Below are positions 37,012 to 49,600 of a stretch of 64,000 nt of DNA, one piece after another. Origin of the DNA: Eupeodes corollae (lineage: Eukaryota > Arthropoda > Insecta > Diptera > Syrphidae); the NCBI RefSeq assembly GCF_945859685.1, contig NC_079147.1, positions 238,882,765 through 238,946,764 of the forward strand. Reading direction: 5' to 3'. Under the pieces are notes generated by a model. The model was not told where the DNA came from, searched no databases, and saw nothing but the letters and a program-made list of their open reading frames with translations. A program made the translations under genes and the position numbers. The number at the start of each line of letters is the position of its first letter. Position 1 is the stretch's first letter.

Positions 37012-39057
37012 CAGGGTGTCCCGTAAGTAATGGATAACCCTGAAATGCCGCATAGTAGACTTTATGACCGTCCTGAAAACTGATAAAAAAAGTTCTATCC
37101 CAACCACAAGAAAAGTTATATGCATTTTTTTGTTCTTTGCTTTATTTTTTTTCTTACTTTACATTTTTTGAATACCACGACTACAAGTGAATGAGTTCCA
37201 TCATTTTTTTCAGGAATATTTTACATTACTTGTGCCAACACATAAGTAGAAGAAAATTATTATAACTGTTGGACTTCTTAGAGAAACAAATTATTTAACA
37301 TTGAATTTCAATGCAAAATGTGAAAACAAATAGTTTTTGAAAAAGTTAAATCATAGCTGGTATAAAAAAAAATGCATTAACTGAATGGCCAACTATTTTA
37401 AAAAATGCGCGTTTAATGCAGATTTCAAAATGGTATTACTTATTATTATATCTAGAGTCAATAGCAAGTTATTGGTAAAAATCTGCAATACTAGAGTAAA
37501 ACAAAAGTTTTCAAAATTAGCACAGTAAACGTTAAAATAATACCAAGCGTTGAACATAGCAGACTTTTGATTTATTGGCGGTTTCTACGATGTTGTCCTA
37601 ATGATAAATCCAAGCTTTCAACTTCTAGCGCCGAATACATTATTGATAAAAATGTCAAAAAGTGCAAAAAACGGTTACATTTTCTAGCTTGTTTTGAATT
37701 TTACCTGTTCAATTGGGCTTTAACAAACCCATCAAATATTTTGTTGGTTGCTATTAGTTTATTTGTTATTTTCTTCAAACAAAAAGTCTTTTGATTTAAT
37801 TTTATGTTTTTTAAATTTTGAACCAAAGTTTTTGTAATTTGATCTTAATTCATAAGATTAAGACCACGACGAACACTTACTTATATCGTTTTTATTGTTC
37901 ATTCTTCAGAAAAATTAACGGTCTAAATAGCTGTTTTCCTGAACCTGCTTTTTGATAATTAAGACTTTTGATTGAACTTTTTCGATGCCGCGTATTTTGT
38001 ATTCTGCATAAGAATATGCAAACATACATTTCATTTATGGAGTGTGCAAAGGCAACGCAAACGAAGCTGTGACTCTGTATAGGGAAAGGTACCCTAACGC
38101 ATGTCACCCGGATTATTGAGTGTTTATTAGAGTCCATAGCTGTTTCTCGGAAGGAAGTGAATGATAGTCAAAATTGAAGAAGATCCTCAGTTTTTTGACA
38201 AAATTCTTTGGAGCGATGAGTCGACATTTAAAGGAGATGGCTACACTAATCTCCATAATCTCCACTTCTGGGCACTACAAAACCCAAACATCATGAGGGA
38301 AGACAGGTCTCAATACCAATTCAAAATAAACTATTGCACTGGGATTCTCAATGGGAAAATAATTGGACCCTTTGAGTTGCCGATTTTAACTGCCCAAGGT
38401 TATTTGGAATTCCTCCAAAACGACGATCTCCCAATCTTGCTGGAAGAAGTGCCTCAAGAACTAAAGGAATCCCATTGGCTTCAAAATGATGGTTGTCCAG
38501 CACAGTTTGCTGTGCCTGTACGGGCATTTTTAAATGCCAGATATCCAGGCAGATGGATATTACGTCTGGGACCAATTTATGGCCACCCCGTTCACCAGAC
38601 CTAAATCCACTTGATTTGTTTCATTGGGGATGCATTAAGGAAATCATATACAGCAAGCCGATGAGGTCTTTAGAGGAAGTAAGAAATCGTGTGGAGGCAG
38701 CTGCACTTTTTTGACATTTTTATCAATAACGTATTCGGCCCTAGAAGTTGAAAACTTGGATTTATTATTAGGACAACATCGTAGAAACCGCAAAGTCCAA
38801 CAGTTATAATAATTTTCTTCTACTTATGTGTTGGCACAAGTAATGTAAAATATTCCTGAAAAAAATGATGGAACTCATTCACTTGTAGTCGTGGTATTCA
38901 AAAAATGTAAAGTAAGAAAAAAAATAAAGCAAAGAACAAAAAAATGCATATAACTTTTCTTGTGGTTGGGATAGAACTTTTTTTATCAGTTTTCAGGACG
39001 GTCATAAAGTCTACTATGCGGCATTTCAGGGTTATCCATTACTTACGGGACACCCTG
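37012..39057 (+). mobile_element. DD41D mariner-like (rosa-type) transposon relic with long terminal inverted repeats
   Basis: The ends read CAGGGTGTCCCGTAAGTAAT in inverted orientation with TA on both sides (37010-37011, 39058-39059). The inverted arms are unusually long: 36997-37276 and 38793-39072 appear identical over 280 bases, and a second, more diverged block (about 37578-37665 versus 38710-38786) extends the match to the end of the transposase frame. In the left arm these two blocks are separated by about 300 bases of unrelated DNA. The arms match for about 14 bases beyond the TA up to the gap, so the true ends may lie farther out. The transposase lies on the plus strand and is broken. 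Confidence 0.82.
37985..38714 (+). pseudogene. DD41D transposase pseudogene
   Basis: The N-terminal part starts at ATG 37985 (MPRILYSA, then an in-frame stop) and reads IYGVCKGNANEAVTLYRERY to about 38100. A DNA-binding segment of very roughly 100 residues is then missing. From 38161 the catalytic domain is open: LWSDESTF has the first Asp at 38215, WLQNDGCPAQFA the second Asp at 38488, and, in the next frame, PPRSPDLNPLDLFHWG the third Asp at 38613. The gap between the second and third Asp codons is 122 bases, that is 41 codons minus one base, so the ancestral spacing was DD41D, as in rosa-group Tc1/mariner elements, with a 1-base deletion causing the frameshift. The frame ends at the TGA after EAAALF (38714). 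It is inactive. Confidence 0.85.
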
Positions 39058-39072
39058 TATAAATAATGAGAA

Positions 39073-39272
39073 NNNNNNNNNNNNNNNNNNNNNNNNNNNN
39101 NNNNNNNNNNNNNNNNNNNNNNNNNNNNNNNNNNNNNNNNNNNNNNNNNNNNNNNNNNNNNNNNNNNNNNNNNNNNNNNNNNNNNNNNNNNNNNNNNNNN
39201 NNNNNNNNNNNNNNNNNNNNNNNNNNNNNNNNNNNNNNNNNNNNNNNNNNNNNNNNNNNNNNNNNNNNNNNN
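39073..39272. other. Assembly gap (200 N)
   Basis: Exactly 200 unknown bases separate the transposon's right inverted arm from satellite array 2, which resumes in mid-monomer with CCCCTTGTCTAAAAATAACAA. The round size suggests a placeholder or an estimated length, so adjacency and orientation of the two sides are not proven by sequence. Confidence 0.99.
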
Positions 39273-42200
39273 CCCCTTGTCTAAAAATAACAACTTTTTC
39301 ATTATTGTTCTGGACCCCACCAAGATATACATCAAAAGAAAGGTCTTTTTAAGCTCTATCCATGCCTGCAAACCAAAAGATTTTTCGAGCTCTATCTTCA
39401 GAAATATTTGTAGTATTGTAAAATTACGGAATTTCGACCCTGCCCATGACAAATTATGTGTCGGTGGCATTATGTCCTGAACCAAGCCTTGAAAAAAGAT
39501 GCGATTTTCACTGCTTGACAGGAAATTAATACACCTTTCTAACGATGTGAACATCCTCACAATTATCGACAATTTTGAATTTTTCATTTTTTCGAAAAAA
39601 TCGTGGGCTAACCCCTTGTTTAAAAATAACAATTTTTTCATTATTGTTCTGGACCCCACCAAGATATACATCAAAAGAAAGGTCTTTTTAAGCTCTATCC
39701 ATGCCTGCAAACCAAAAGATTTTTCGAGCTCTATCTTCAGAAATATTTGTAGTATTGTAGAATTACGGAATTTCGACCCTGCCCATGACAAATTATGTGT
39801 CGGTGGCATTATGTTCATAAGCAAGCCGTGAAAAAAGATGCGATTTTCACTGCTTGACAGGAAATTAATACACCTTTCTAACGATGTGAACATCCTCACA
39901 ATTATCGACAATTTTGAATTTTTCATTTTTTCGAAAAAATCGTGGGCTAACCCCTTGTTTAAAAATAACAATTTTTTCATTATTGTTCTGGACCCCACCA
40001 AGATATACATCAAAAGAAAGGTCTTTTTAAGCTCTATCCATGCCTGCAAACCAAAAGATTTTTCGAGCTCTATCTTCAGAAATATTTGTAGTATTGTAGA
40101 ATTACGGAATTTCGACCCTGCCCATGACAAATTATGTGTCGGTGGCATTATGTTCATAAGCAAGCCGTGAAAAAAGATGCGATTTTCACTGCTTGATAGG
40201 AAATTAATACACCTTTCTAACGATGTGAACATCCTCACAATTATCGACAATTTTGAATTTTTCATTTTTTCGAAAAAATCGTGGGCTAACCCCTTGTCTA
40301 AAAATAACAACTTTTTCATTATTGTTCTGGACCCCACCAAGATATACATCAAAAGAAAGGTCTTTTTAAGCTCTATCCATGCCTGCAAACCAAAAGATTT
40401 TTCGAGCTCTATCTTCAGAAATATTTGTAGTATTGTAAAATTACGGAATTTCGACCCTGCCCATGACAAATTATGTGTCGGTGGCATTATGTCCTGAACC
40501 AAGCCTTGAAAAAAGATGCGATTTTCACTGCTTGACAGGAAATTAATACACCTTTCTAACGATGTGAACATCCTCACAATTATCGACAATTTTGAATTTT
40601 TCATTTTTTCGAAAAAATCGTGGGCTAACCCCTTGTTTAAAAATAACAATTTTTTCATTATTGTTCTGGACCCCACCAAGATATACATCAAAAGAAAGGT
40701 CTTTTTAAGCTCTATCCATGCCTGCAAACCAAAAGATTTTTCGAGCTCTATCTTCAGAAATATTTGTAGTATTGTAGAATTACGGAATTTCGACCCTGCC
40801 CATGACAAATTATGTGTCGGTGGCATTATGTTCATAAGCAAGCCGTGAAAAAAGATGCGATTTTCACTGCTTGATAGGAAATTAATACACCTTTCTAACG
40901 ATGTGAACATCCTCACAATTATCGACAATTTTGAATTTTTCATTTTTTCGAAAAAATCGTGGGCTAACCCCTTGTCTAAAAATAACAACTTTTTCATTAT
41001 TGTTCTGGACCCCACCAAGATATACATCAAAAGAAAGGTCTTTTTAAGCTCTATCCATGCCTGCAAACCAAAAGATTTTTCGAGCTCTATCTTCAGAAAT
41101 ATTTGTAGTATTGTAGAATTACGGAATTTCGACCGTGCCCATGACAAATTATGTGTCGGTGGCATTATGTTCATAAGCAAGCCGTGAAAAAAGATGCGAT
41201 TTTCACTGCTTGATAGGAAATTAATACACCTTTCTAACGATGTGAACATCCTCACAATTATCGACAATTTTGAATTTTTCATTTTTTCGAAAAAATCGTG
41301 GGCTAACCCCTTGTCTAAAAATAACAACTTTTTCATTATTGTTCTGGACCCCACCAAGATATACATCAAAAGAAAGGTCTTTTTAAGCTCTATCCATGCC
41401 TGCAAACCAAAAGATTTTTCGAGCTCTATCTTCAGAAATATTTGTAGTATTGTAGAATTACGGAATTTCGACCCTGCCCATGACAAATTATGTGTCGGTG
41501 GCATTATGTTCATAAGCAAGCCGTGAAAAAAGATGCGATTTTCACTGCTTGATAGGAAATTAATACACCTTTCTAACGATGTGAACATCCTCACAATTAT
41601 CGACAATTTTGAATTTTTCATTTTTTCGAAAAAATCGTGGGCTAACCCCTTGTCTAAAAATAACAACTTTTTCATTATTGTTCTGGACCCCACCAAGATA
41701 TACATCAAAAGAAAGGTCTTTTTAAGCTCTATCCATGCCTGCAAACCAAAAGATTTTTCGAGCTCTATCTTCAGAAATATTTGTAGTATTGTAAAATTAC
41801 GGAATTTCGACCCTGCCCATGACAAATTATGTGTCGGTGGCATTATGTCCTGAACCAAGCCTTGAAAAAAGATGCGATTTTCACTGCTTGACAGGAAATT
41901 AATACACCTTTCTAACGATGTGAACATCCTCACAATTATCGACAATTTTGAATTTTTCATTTTTTCGAAAAAATCGTGGGCTAACCCCTTGTTTAAAAAT
42001 AACAATTTTTTCATTATTGTTCTGGACCCCACCAAGATATACATCAAAAGAAAGGTCTTTTTAAGCTCTATCCATGCCTGCAAACCAAAAGATTTTTCGA
42101 GCTCTATCTTCAGAAATATTTGTAGTATTGTAGAATTACGGAATTTCGACCCTGCCCATGACAAATTATGTGTCGGTGGCATTATGTTCATAAGCAAGCC

Positions 42201-43565
42201 GTGAAAAAAGATGCGATTTTCACTGCTTGATAGGAAATTAATACACCTTTCTAACGATGTGAACATCCTCACAATTATCGACAATTTTGAATTTTTCATT
42301 TTTTCGAAAAAATCGTGGGCTAACCCCTTGTCTAAAAATAACAACTTTTTCATTATTGTTCTGGACCCCACCAAGATATACATCAAAAGAAAGGTCTTTT
42401 TAAGCTCTATCCATGCCTGCAAACCAAAAGATTTTTCGAGCTCTATCTTCAGAAATATTTGTAGTATTGTAGAATTACGGAATTTCGACCCTGCCCATGA
42501 CAAATTATGTGTCGGTGGCATTATGTTCATAAGCAAGCCGTGAAAAAAGATGCGATTTTCACTGCTTGATAGGAAATTAATACACCTTTCTAACGATGTG
42601 AACATCCTCACAATTATCGACAATTTTGAATTTTTCATTTTTTCGAAAAAATCGTGGGCTAACCCCTTGTCTAAAAATAACAACTTTTTCATTATTGTTC
42701 TGGACCCCACCAAGATATACATCAAAAGAAAGGTCTTTTTAAGCTCTATCCATGCCTGCAAACCAAAAGATTTTTCGAGCTCTATCTTCAGAAATATTTG
42801 TAGTATTGTAGAATTACGGAATTTCGACCGTGCCCATGACAAATTATGTGTCGGTGGCATTATGTTCATAAGCAAGCCGTGAAAAAAGATGCGATTTTCA
42901 CTGCTTGATAGGAAATTAATACACCTTTCTAACGATGTGAACATCCTCACAATTATCGACAATTTTGAATTTTTCATTTTTTCGAAAAAATCGTGGGCTA
43001 ACCCCTTGTCTAAAAATAACAACTTTTTCATTATTGTTCTGGACCCCACCAAGATATACATCAAAAGAAAGGTCTTTTTAAGCTCTATCCATGCCTGCAA
43101 ACCAAAAGATTTTTCGAGCTCTATCTTCAGAAATATTTGTAGTATTGTAGAATTACGGAATTTCGACCCTGCCCATGACAAATTATGTGTCGGTGGCATT
43201 ATGTTCATAAGCAAGCCGTGAAAAAAGATGCGATTTTCACTGCTTGATAGGAAATTAATACACCTTTCTAACGATGTGAACATCCTCACAATTATCGACA
43301 ATTTTGAATTTTTCATTTTTTCGAAAAAATCGTGGGCTAACCCCTTGTCTAAAAATAACAACTTTTTCATTATTGTTCTGGACCCCACCAAGATATACAT
43401 CAAAGAAAGGTCTTTTTAAGCTCTATCCATGCCTGCAAACCAAAAGATTTTTCGAGCTCTATCTTCAGAAATATTTGTAGTATTGTAAAATTACGGAATT
43501 TCGACCCTGCCCATGACAAATTATGTGTCGGTGGCATTATGTCCTGAACCAAGCCTTGAAAAAAG

Positions 43566-46500
43566 ATGCGATTTTCACTGCTTGACAGGAAATTAATACA
43601 CCTTTCTAACGATGTGAACATCCTCACAATTATCGACAATTTTGAATTTTTCATTTTTTCGAAAAAATCGTGGGCTAACCCCTTGTTTAAAAATAACAAT
43701 TTTTTCATTATTGTTCTGGACCCCACCAAGATATACATCAAAAGAAAGGTCTTTTTAAGCTCTATCCATGCCTGCAAACCAAAAGATTTTTCGAGCTCTA
43801 TCTTCAGAAATATTTGTAGTATTGTAGAATTACGGAATTTCGACCGTGCCCATGACAAATTATGTGTCGGTGGCATTATGTTCATAAGCAAGCCGTGAAA
43901 AAAAGATGCGATTTTCACTGCTTGATAGGAAATTAATACACCTTTCTAACGATGTGAACATCCTCACAATTATCGACAATTTTGAATTTTTCATTTTTTC
44001 GAAAAAATCGTGGGCTAACCCCTTGTCTAAAAATAACAACTTTTTCATTATTGTTCTGGACCCCACCAAGATATACATCAAAAGAAAGGTCTTTTTAAGC
44101 TCTATCCATGCCTGCAAACCAAAAGATTTTTCGAGCTCTATCTTCAGAAATATTTGTAGTATTGTAGAATTACGGAATTTCGACCCTGCCCATGACAAAT
44201 TATGTGTCGGTGGCATTATGTTCATAAGCAAGCCGTGAAAAAAGATGCGATTTTCACTGCTTGATAGGAAATTAATACACCTTTCTAACGATGTGAACAT
44301 CCTCACAATTATCGACAATTTTGAATTTTTCATTTTTTCGAAAAAATCGTGGGCTAACCCCTTGTCTAAAAATAACAACTTTTTCATTATTGTTCTGGAC
44401 CCCACCAAGATATACATCAAAAGAAAGGTCTTTTTAAGCTCTATCCATGCCTGCAAACCAAAAGATTTTTCGAGCTCTATCTTCAGAAATATTTGTAGTA
44501 TTGTAAAATTACGGAATTTCGACCCTGCCCATGACAAATTATGTGTCGGTGGCATTATGTCCTGAACCAAGCCTTGAAAAAAGATGCGATTTTCACTGCT
44601 TGACAGGAAATTAATACACCTTTCTAACGATGTGAACATCCTCACAATTATCGACAATTTTGAATTTTTCATTTTTTCGAAAAAATCGTGGGCTAAACCC
44701 TTGTTTAAAAATAACAATTTTTTCATTATTGTTCTGGACCCCACCAAGATATACATCAAAAGAAAGGTCTTTTTAAGCTCTATCCATGCCTGCAAACCAA
44801 AAGATTTTTCGAGCTCTATCTTCAGAAATATTTGTAGTATTGTAGAATTACGGAATTTCGACCGTGCCCATGACAAATTATGTGTCGGTGGCATTATGTT
44901 CATAAGCAAGCCGTGAAAAAAGATGCGATTTTCACTGCTTGATAGGAAATTAATACACCTTTCTAACGATGTGAACATCCTCACAATTATCGACAATTTT
45001 GAATTTTTCATTTTTTCGAAAAAATCGTGGGCTAACCCCTTGTCTAAAAATAACAACTTTTTCATTATTGTTCTGGACCCCACCAAGATATACATCAAAA
45101 GAAAGGTCTTTTTAAGCTCTATCCATGCCTGCAAACCAAAAGATTTTTCGAGCTCTATCTTCAGAAATATTTGTAGTATTGTAGAATTACGGAATTTCGA
45201 CCCTGCCCATGACAAATTATGTGTCGGTGGCATTATGTTCATAAGCAAGCCGTGAAAAAAGATGCGATTTTCACTGCTTGATAGGAAATTAATACACCTT
45301 TCTAACGATGTGAACATCCTCACAATTATCGACAATTTTGAATTTTTCATTTTTTCGAAAAAATCGTGGGCTAACCCCTTGTCTAAAAATAACAACTTTT
45401 TCATTATTGTTCTGGACCCCACCAAGATATACATCAAAAGAAAGGTCTTTTTAAGCTCTATCCATGCCTGCAAACCAAAAGATTTTTCGAGCTCTATCTT
45501 CAGAAATATTTGTAGTATTGTAAAATTACGGAATTTCGACCCCTGCCCATGACAAATTATGTGTCGGTGGCATTATGTCCTGAACCAAGCCTTGAAAAAA
45601 GATGCGATTTTCACTGCTTGACAGGAAATTAATACACCTTTCTAACGATGTGAACATCCTCACAATTATCGACAATTTTGAATTTTTCATTTTTTCGAAA
45701 AAATCGTGGGCTAACCCCTTGTTTAAAAATAACAATTTTTTCATTATTGTTCTGGACCCCACCAAGATATACATCAAAAGAAAGGTCTTTTTAAGCTCTA
45801 TCCATGCCTGCAAACCAAAAGATTTTTCGAGCTCTATCTTCAGAAATATTTGTAGTATTGTAGAATTACGGAATTTCGACCCTGCCCATGACAAATTATG
45901 TGTCGGTGGCATTATGTTCATAAGCAAGCCGTGAAAAAAGATGCGATTTTCACTGCTTGATAGGAAATTAATACACCTTTCTAACGATGTGAACATCCTC
46001 ACAATTATCGACAATTTTGAATTTTTCATTTTTTTCGAAAAAATCGTGGGCTAACCCCTTGTCTAAAAATAACAACTTTTTCATTATTGTTCTGGACCCC
46101 ACCAAGATATACATCAAAAGAAAGGTCTTTTTAAGCTCTATCCATGCCTGCAAACCAAAAGATTTTTCGAGCTCTATCTTCAGAAATATTTGTAGTATTG
46201 TAGAATTACGGAATTTCGACCCTGCCCATGACAAATTATGTGTCGGTGGCATTATGTTCATAAGCAAGCCGTGAAAAAAGATGCGATTTTCACTGCTTGA
46301 TAGGAAATTAATACACCTTTCTAACGATGTGAACATCCTCACAATTATCGACAATTTTGAATTTTTCATTTTTTCGAAAAAATCGTGGGCTAACCCCTTG
46401 TCTAAAAATAACAACTTTTTCATTATTGTTCTGGACCCCACCAAGATATACATCAAAAGAAAGGTCTTTTTAAGCTCTATCCATGCCTGCAAACCAAAAG

Positions 46501-46619
46501 ATTTTTCGAGCTCTATCTTCAGAAATATTTGTAGTATTGTAAAATTACGGAATTTCGACCCTGCCCATGACAAATTATGTGTCGGTGGCATTATGTCCTG
46601 AACCAAGCCTTGAAAAAAG
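43566..46619 (+). repeat. Trimeric higher-order repeat, ~1017-bp period, three copies
   Basis: Blocks start at 43566, 44584 and 45602 (1018 apart because of single-base insertions). Each block is a CTTGTTTAAAAAT/CTTGACAGG monomer, a monomer ending in the ATGTTCATAAGC type, and a monomer with GTAAAATTACGG and ATGTCCTGAACC. To the left (40516 and 41872, 1356 apart) the same monomer types form tetramers, so the trimer looks like a contraction of that tetramer. Confidence 0.85.
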
Positions 46620-49600
46620 ATGCGATTTTCACTGCTTGACAGGAAATTAATACACCTTTCTAACGATGTGAACATCCTCACAATTATCGACAATTTTGAA
46701 TTTTTCATTTTTTCGAAAAAATCGTGGGCTAACCCCTTGTTTAAAAATAACAATTTTTTCATTATTGTTCTGGACCCCACCAAGATATACATCAAAAGAA
46801 AGGTCTTTTTAAGCTCTATCCATGCCTGCAAACCAAAAGATTTTTCGAGCTCTATCTTCAGAAATATTTGTAGTATTGTAAAATTACGGAATTTCGACCC
46901 TGCCCATGACAAATTATGTGTCGGTGGCATTATGTCCTGAACCAAGCCTTGAAAAAAGATGCGATTTTCACTGCTTGACAGGAAATTAATACACCTTTCT
47001 AACGATGTGAACATCCTCACAATTATCGACAATTTTGAATTTTTCATTTTTTTCGAAAAAATCGTGGGCTAACCCCTTGTTTAAAAATAACAATTTTTTC
47101 ATTATTGTTCTGGACCCCACCAAGATATACATCAAAAGAAAGGTCTTTTTAAGCTCTATCCATGCCTGCAAACCAAAAGATTTTTCGAGCTCTATCTTCA
47201 GAAATATTTGTAGTATTGTAGAATTACGGAATTTCGACCCTGCCCATGACAAATTATGTGTCGGTGGCATTATGTTCATAAGCAAGCCGTGAAAAAAGAT
47301 GCGATTTTCACTGCTTGATAGGAAATTAATACACCTTTCTAACGATGTGAACATCCTCACAATTATCGACAATTTTGAATTTTTCATTTTTTCGAAAAAA
47401 TCGTGGGCTAACCCCTTGTCTAAAAATAACAACTTTTTCATTATTGTTCTGGACCCCACCAAGATATACATCAAAAGAAAGGTCTTTTTAAGCTCTATCC
47501 ATGCCTGCAAACCAAAAGATTTTTCGAGCTCTATCTTCAGAAATATTTGTAGTATTGTAGAATTACGGAATTTCGACCCTGCCCATGACAAATTATGTGT
47601 CGGTGGCATTATGTCCTGAACCAAGCCTTGAAAAAAGATGCGATTTTCACTGCTTGACAGGAAATTAATACACCTTTCTAACGATGTGAACATCCTCACA
47701 ATTATCGACAATTTTGAATTTTTCATTTTTTCGAAAAAATCGTGGGCTAACCCCTTGTTTAAAAATAACAATTTTTTCATTATTGTTCTGGACCCCACCA
47801 AGATATACATCAAAAGAAAGGTCTTTTTAAGCTCTATCCATGCCTGCAAACCAAAAGATTTTTCGAGCTCTATCTTCAGAAATATTTGTAGTATTGTAGA
47901 ATTACGGAATTTCGACCCTGCCCATGACAAATTATGTGTCGGTGGCATTATGTTCATAAGCAAGCCGTGAAAAAAGATGCGATTTTCACTGCTTGATAGG
48001 AAATTAATACACCTTTCTAACGATGTGAACATCCTCACAATTATCGACAATTTTGAATTTTTCATTTTTTCGAAAAAATCGTGGGCTAACCCCTTGTCTA
48101 AAAATAACAACTTTTTCATTATTGTTCTGGACCCCACCAAGATATACATCAAAAGAAAGGTCTTTTTAAGCTCTATCCATGCCTGCAAACCAAAAGATTT
48201 TTCGAGCTCTATCTTCAGAAATATTTGTAGTATTGTAGAATTACGGAATTTCGACCCTGCCCATGACAAATTATGTGTCGGTGGCATTATGTACATAAGC
48301 AAGCCTTGAAAAAAGATTCGATTCTCACTGCTTGATAGAAAATTAATACACCTTTCTAACGATGCGAACATCCTCACAATTATCGACAATTTTGAATTTT
48401 TCATTTTTTCGAAAAAATCGTGGGCTAACCCCTTGTCTAAAAATAACAATTTTTTCATTATTGTTCTGGACCCCACCAAGATATACATGAAAAGAAAGGT
48501 CTTTTTAAGCTCTATCCATGACTGCAAACCAAAAGATTTTTCGAGCTCTATCTTCAGAAATATTTGTAGTATTGTAGAATTACGGAATTTCGACCCTGCC
48601 CATGACAAATTATGTGTCGGTGGCATTATGTACATAAGCAAGCCTTGAAAAAAGATTTGATTCTCACTGCTTGACAGGAAATTAATACACCTTTTTAACG
48701 ATGTGAACATCCTCACAATTACCGACAATTTTGAATTTTGAATTTTTTCGAAAAAATCGTGGGCTAACCCCTTGTCTAAAAATAACAACTTTTTCATTAT
48801 TGTTTTGGACCCCACCAAGATATACATCAAAAGAAAGGTCTTTTTAAGCTCTATCTATGCCTGCAAACCAAAAGATTTTTCGAGCTCTATCTTCAGAAAT
48901 ATTTGTAGTATTGTAAAATTACGGAATTTCGACCCTGCCCATGACATATTATGTGTCGGTGGCATTATGTCCTGAACCAAGCCTTGAAAAAAGATACGAT
49001 TTTCACTGCTTGATAGGAAATTAATACACCTTTCTAACGATGTGAACATCCTCACAATTATCGACAGTTTTGAATTTTTCATTTTTTCGAAAAAATCGTG
49101 GGCTAACCCCTTGTCTAAAAATAACAATTTTTTCATTATTGTTCTGGACCCCACCAAGATATACATCAAAAGAAAGGTCTTTTTAAGCTCTATCCATGAC
49201 TGCAAACCAAAAGATTTTTCGAGCTCTATCTTCAGAAATATTTGTAGTATTGTAGAATTACGGAATTTCGACCCTGCCCATGATAAATTATGTGTCGGTG
49301 GCATTATGTCCTGAACCAAGCCTTGAAAAAAGATACGATTTTCACTGCTTGATAGGAAATTAATACACCTTTCTAACGATGTGAACATCCTCACAATTAT
49401 CGACAATTTTGAATTTTTCATTTTTTCGAAAAAATCGTGGGCTAACCCCTTGTTTAAAAATAACAATTTTTTCATTATTGTTCTAGACCCCACCAAGATA
49501 TACATCAAAAGAAAGGTCTTTTTAAGCTCTATCCATGCCTGCAAACCAAAAGATTTTTCGAGCTCTATCTTCAGAAATATTTGTAGTATTGTAGAATTAC

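Larger units (their letters stand above)
30609..39072 (-). other. Presumed intron (visible part) of the minus-strand gene, filled with dead transposons
   Basis: Because the terminal exon begins with an acceptor at 30608, sequence to the right should be intron until a donor and another exon appear. I find no minus-strand coding segment with acceptable splice sites in this interval, only transposon relics and AT-rich DNA. The intron would therefore extend at least to the gap and possibly through satellite array 2. If the gap is a misjoin, the true intron is something else. Confidence 0.45.

Noticed and set aside
39039..43403. A 1454-residue minus-strand frame that includes a block of X residues
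   Set aside because: It runs through the 200-N gap and then through satellite monomers; the read-through across Ns is an artefact.
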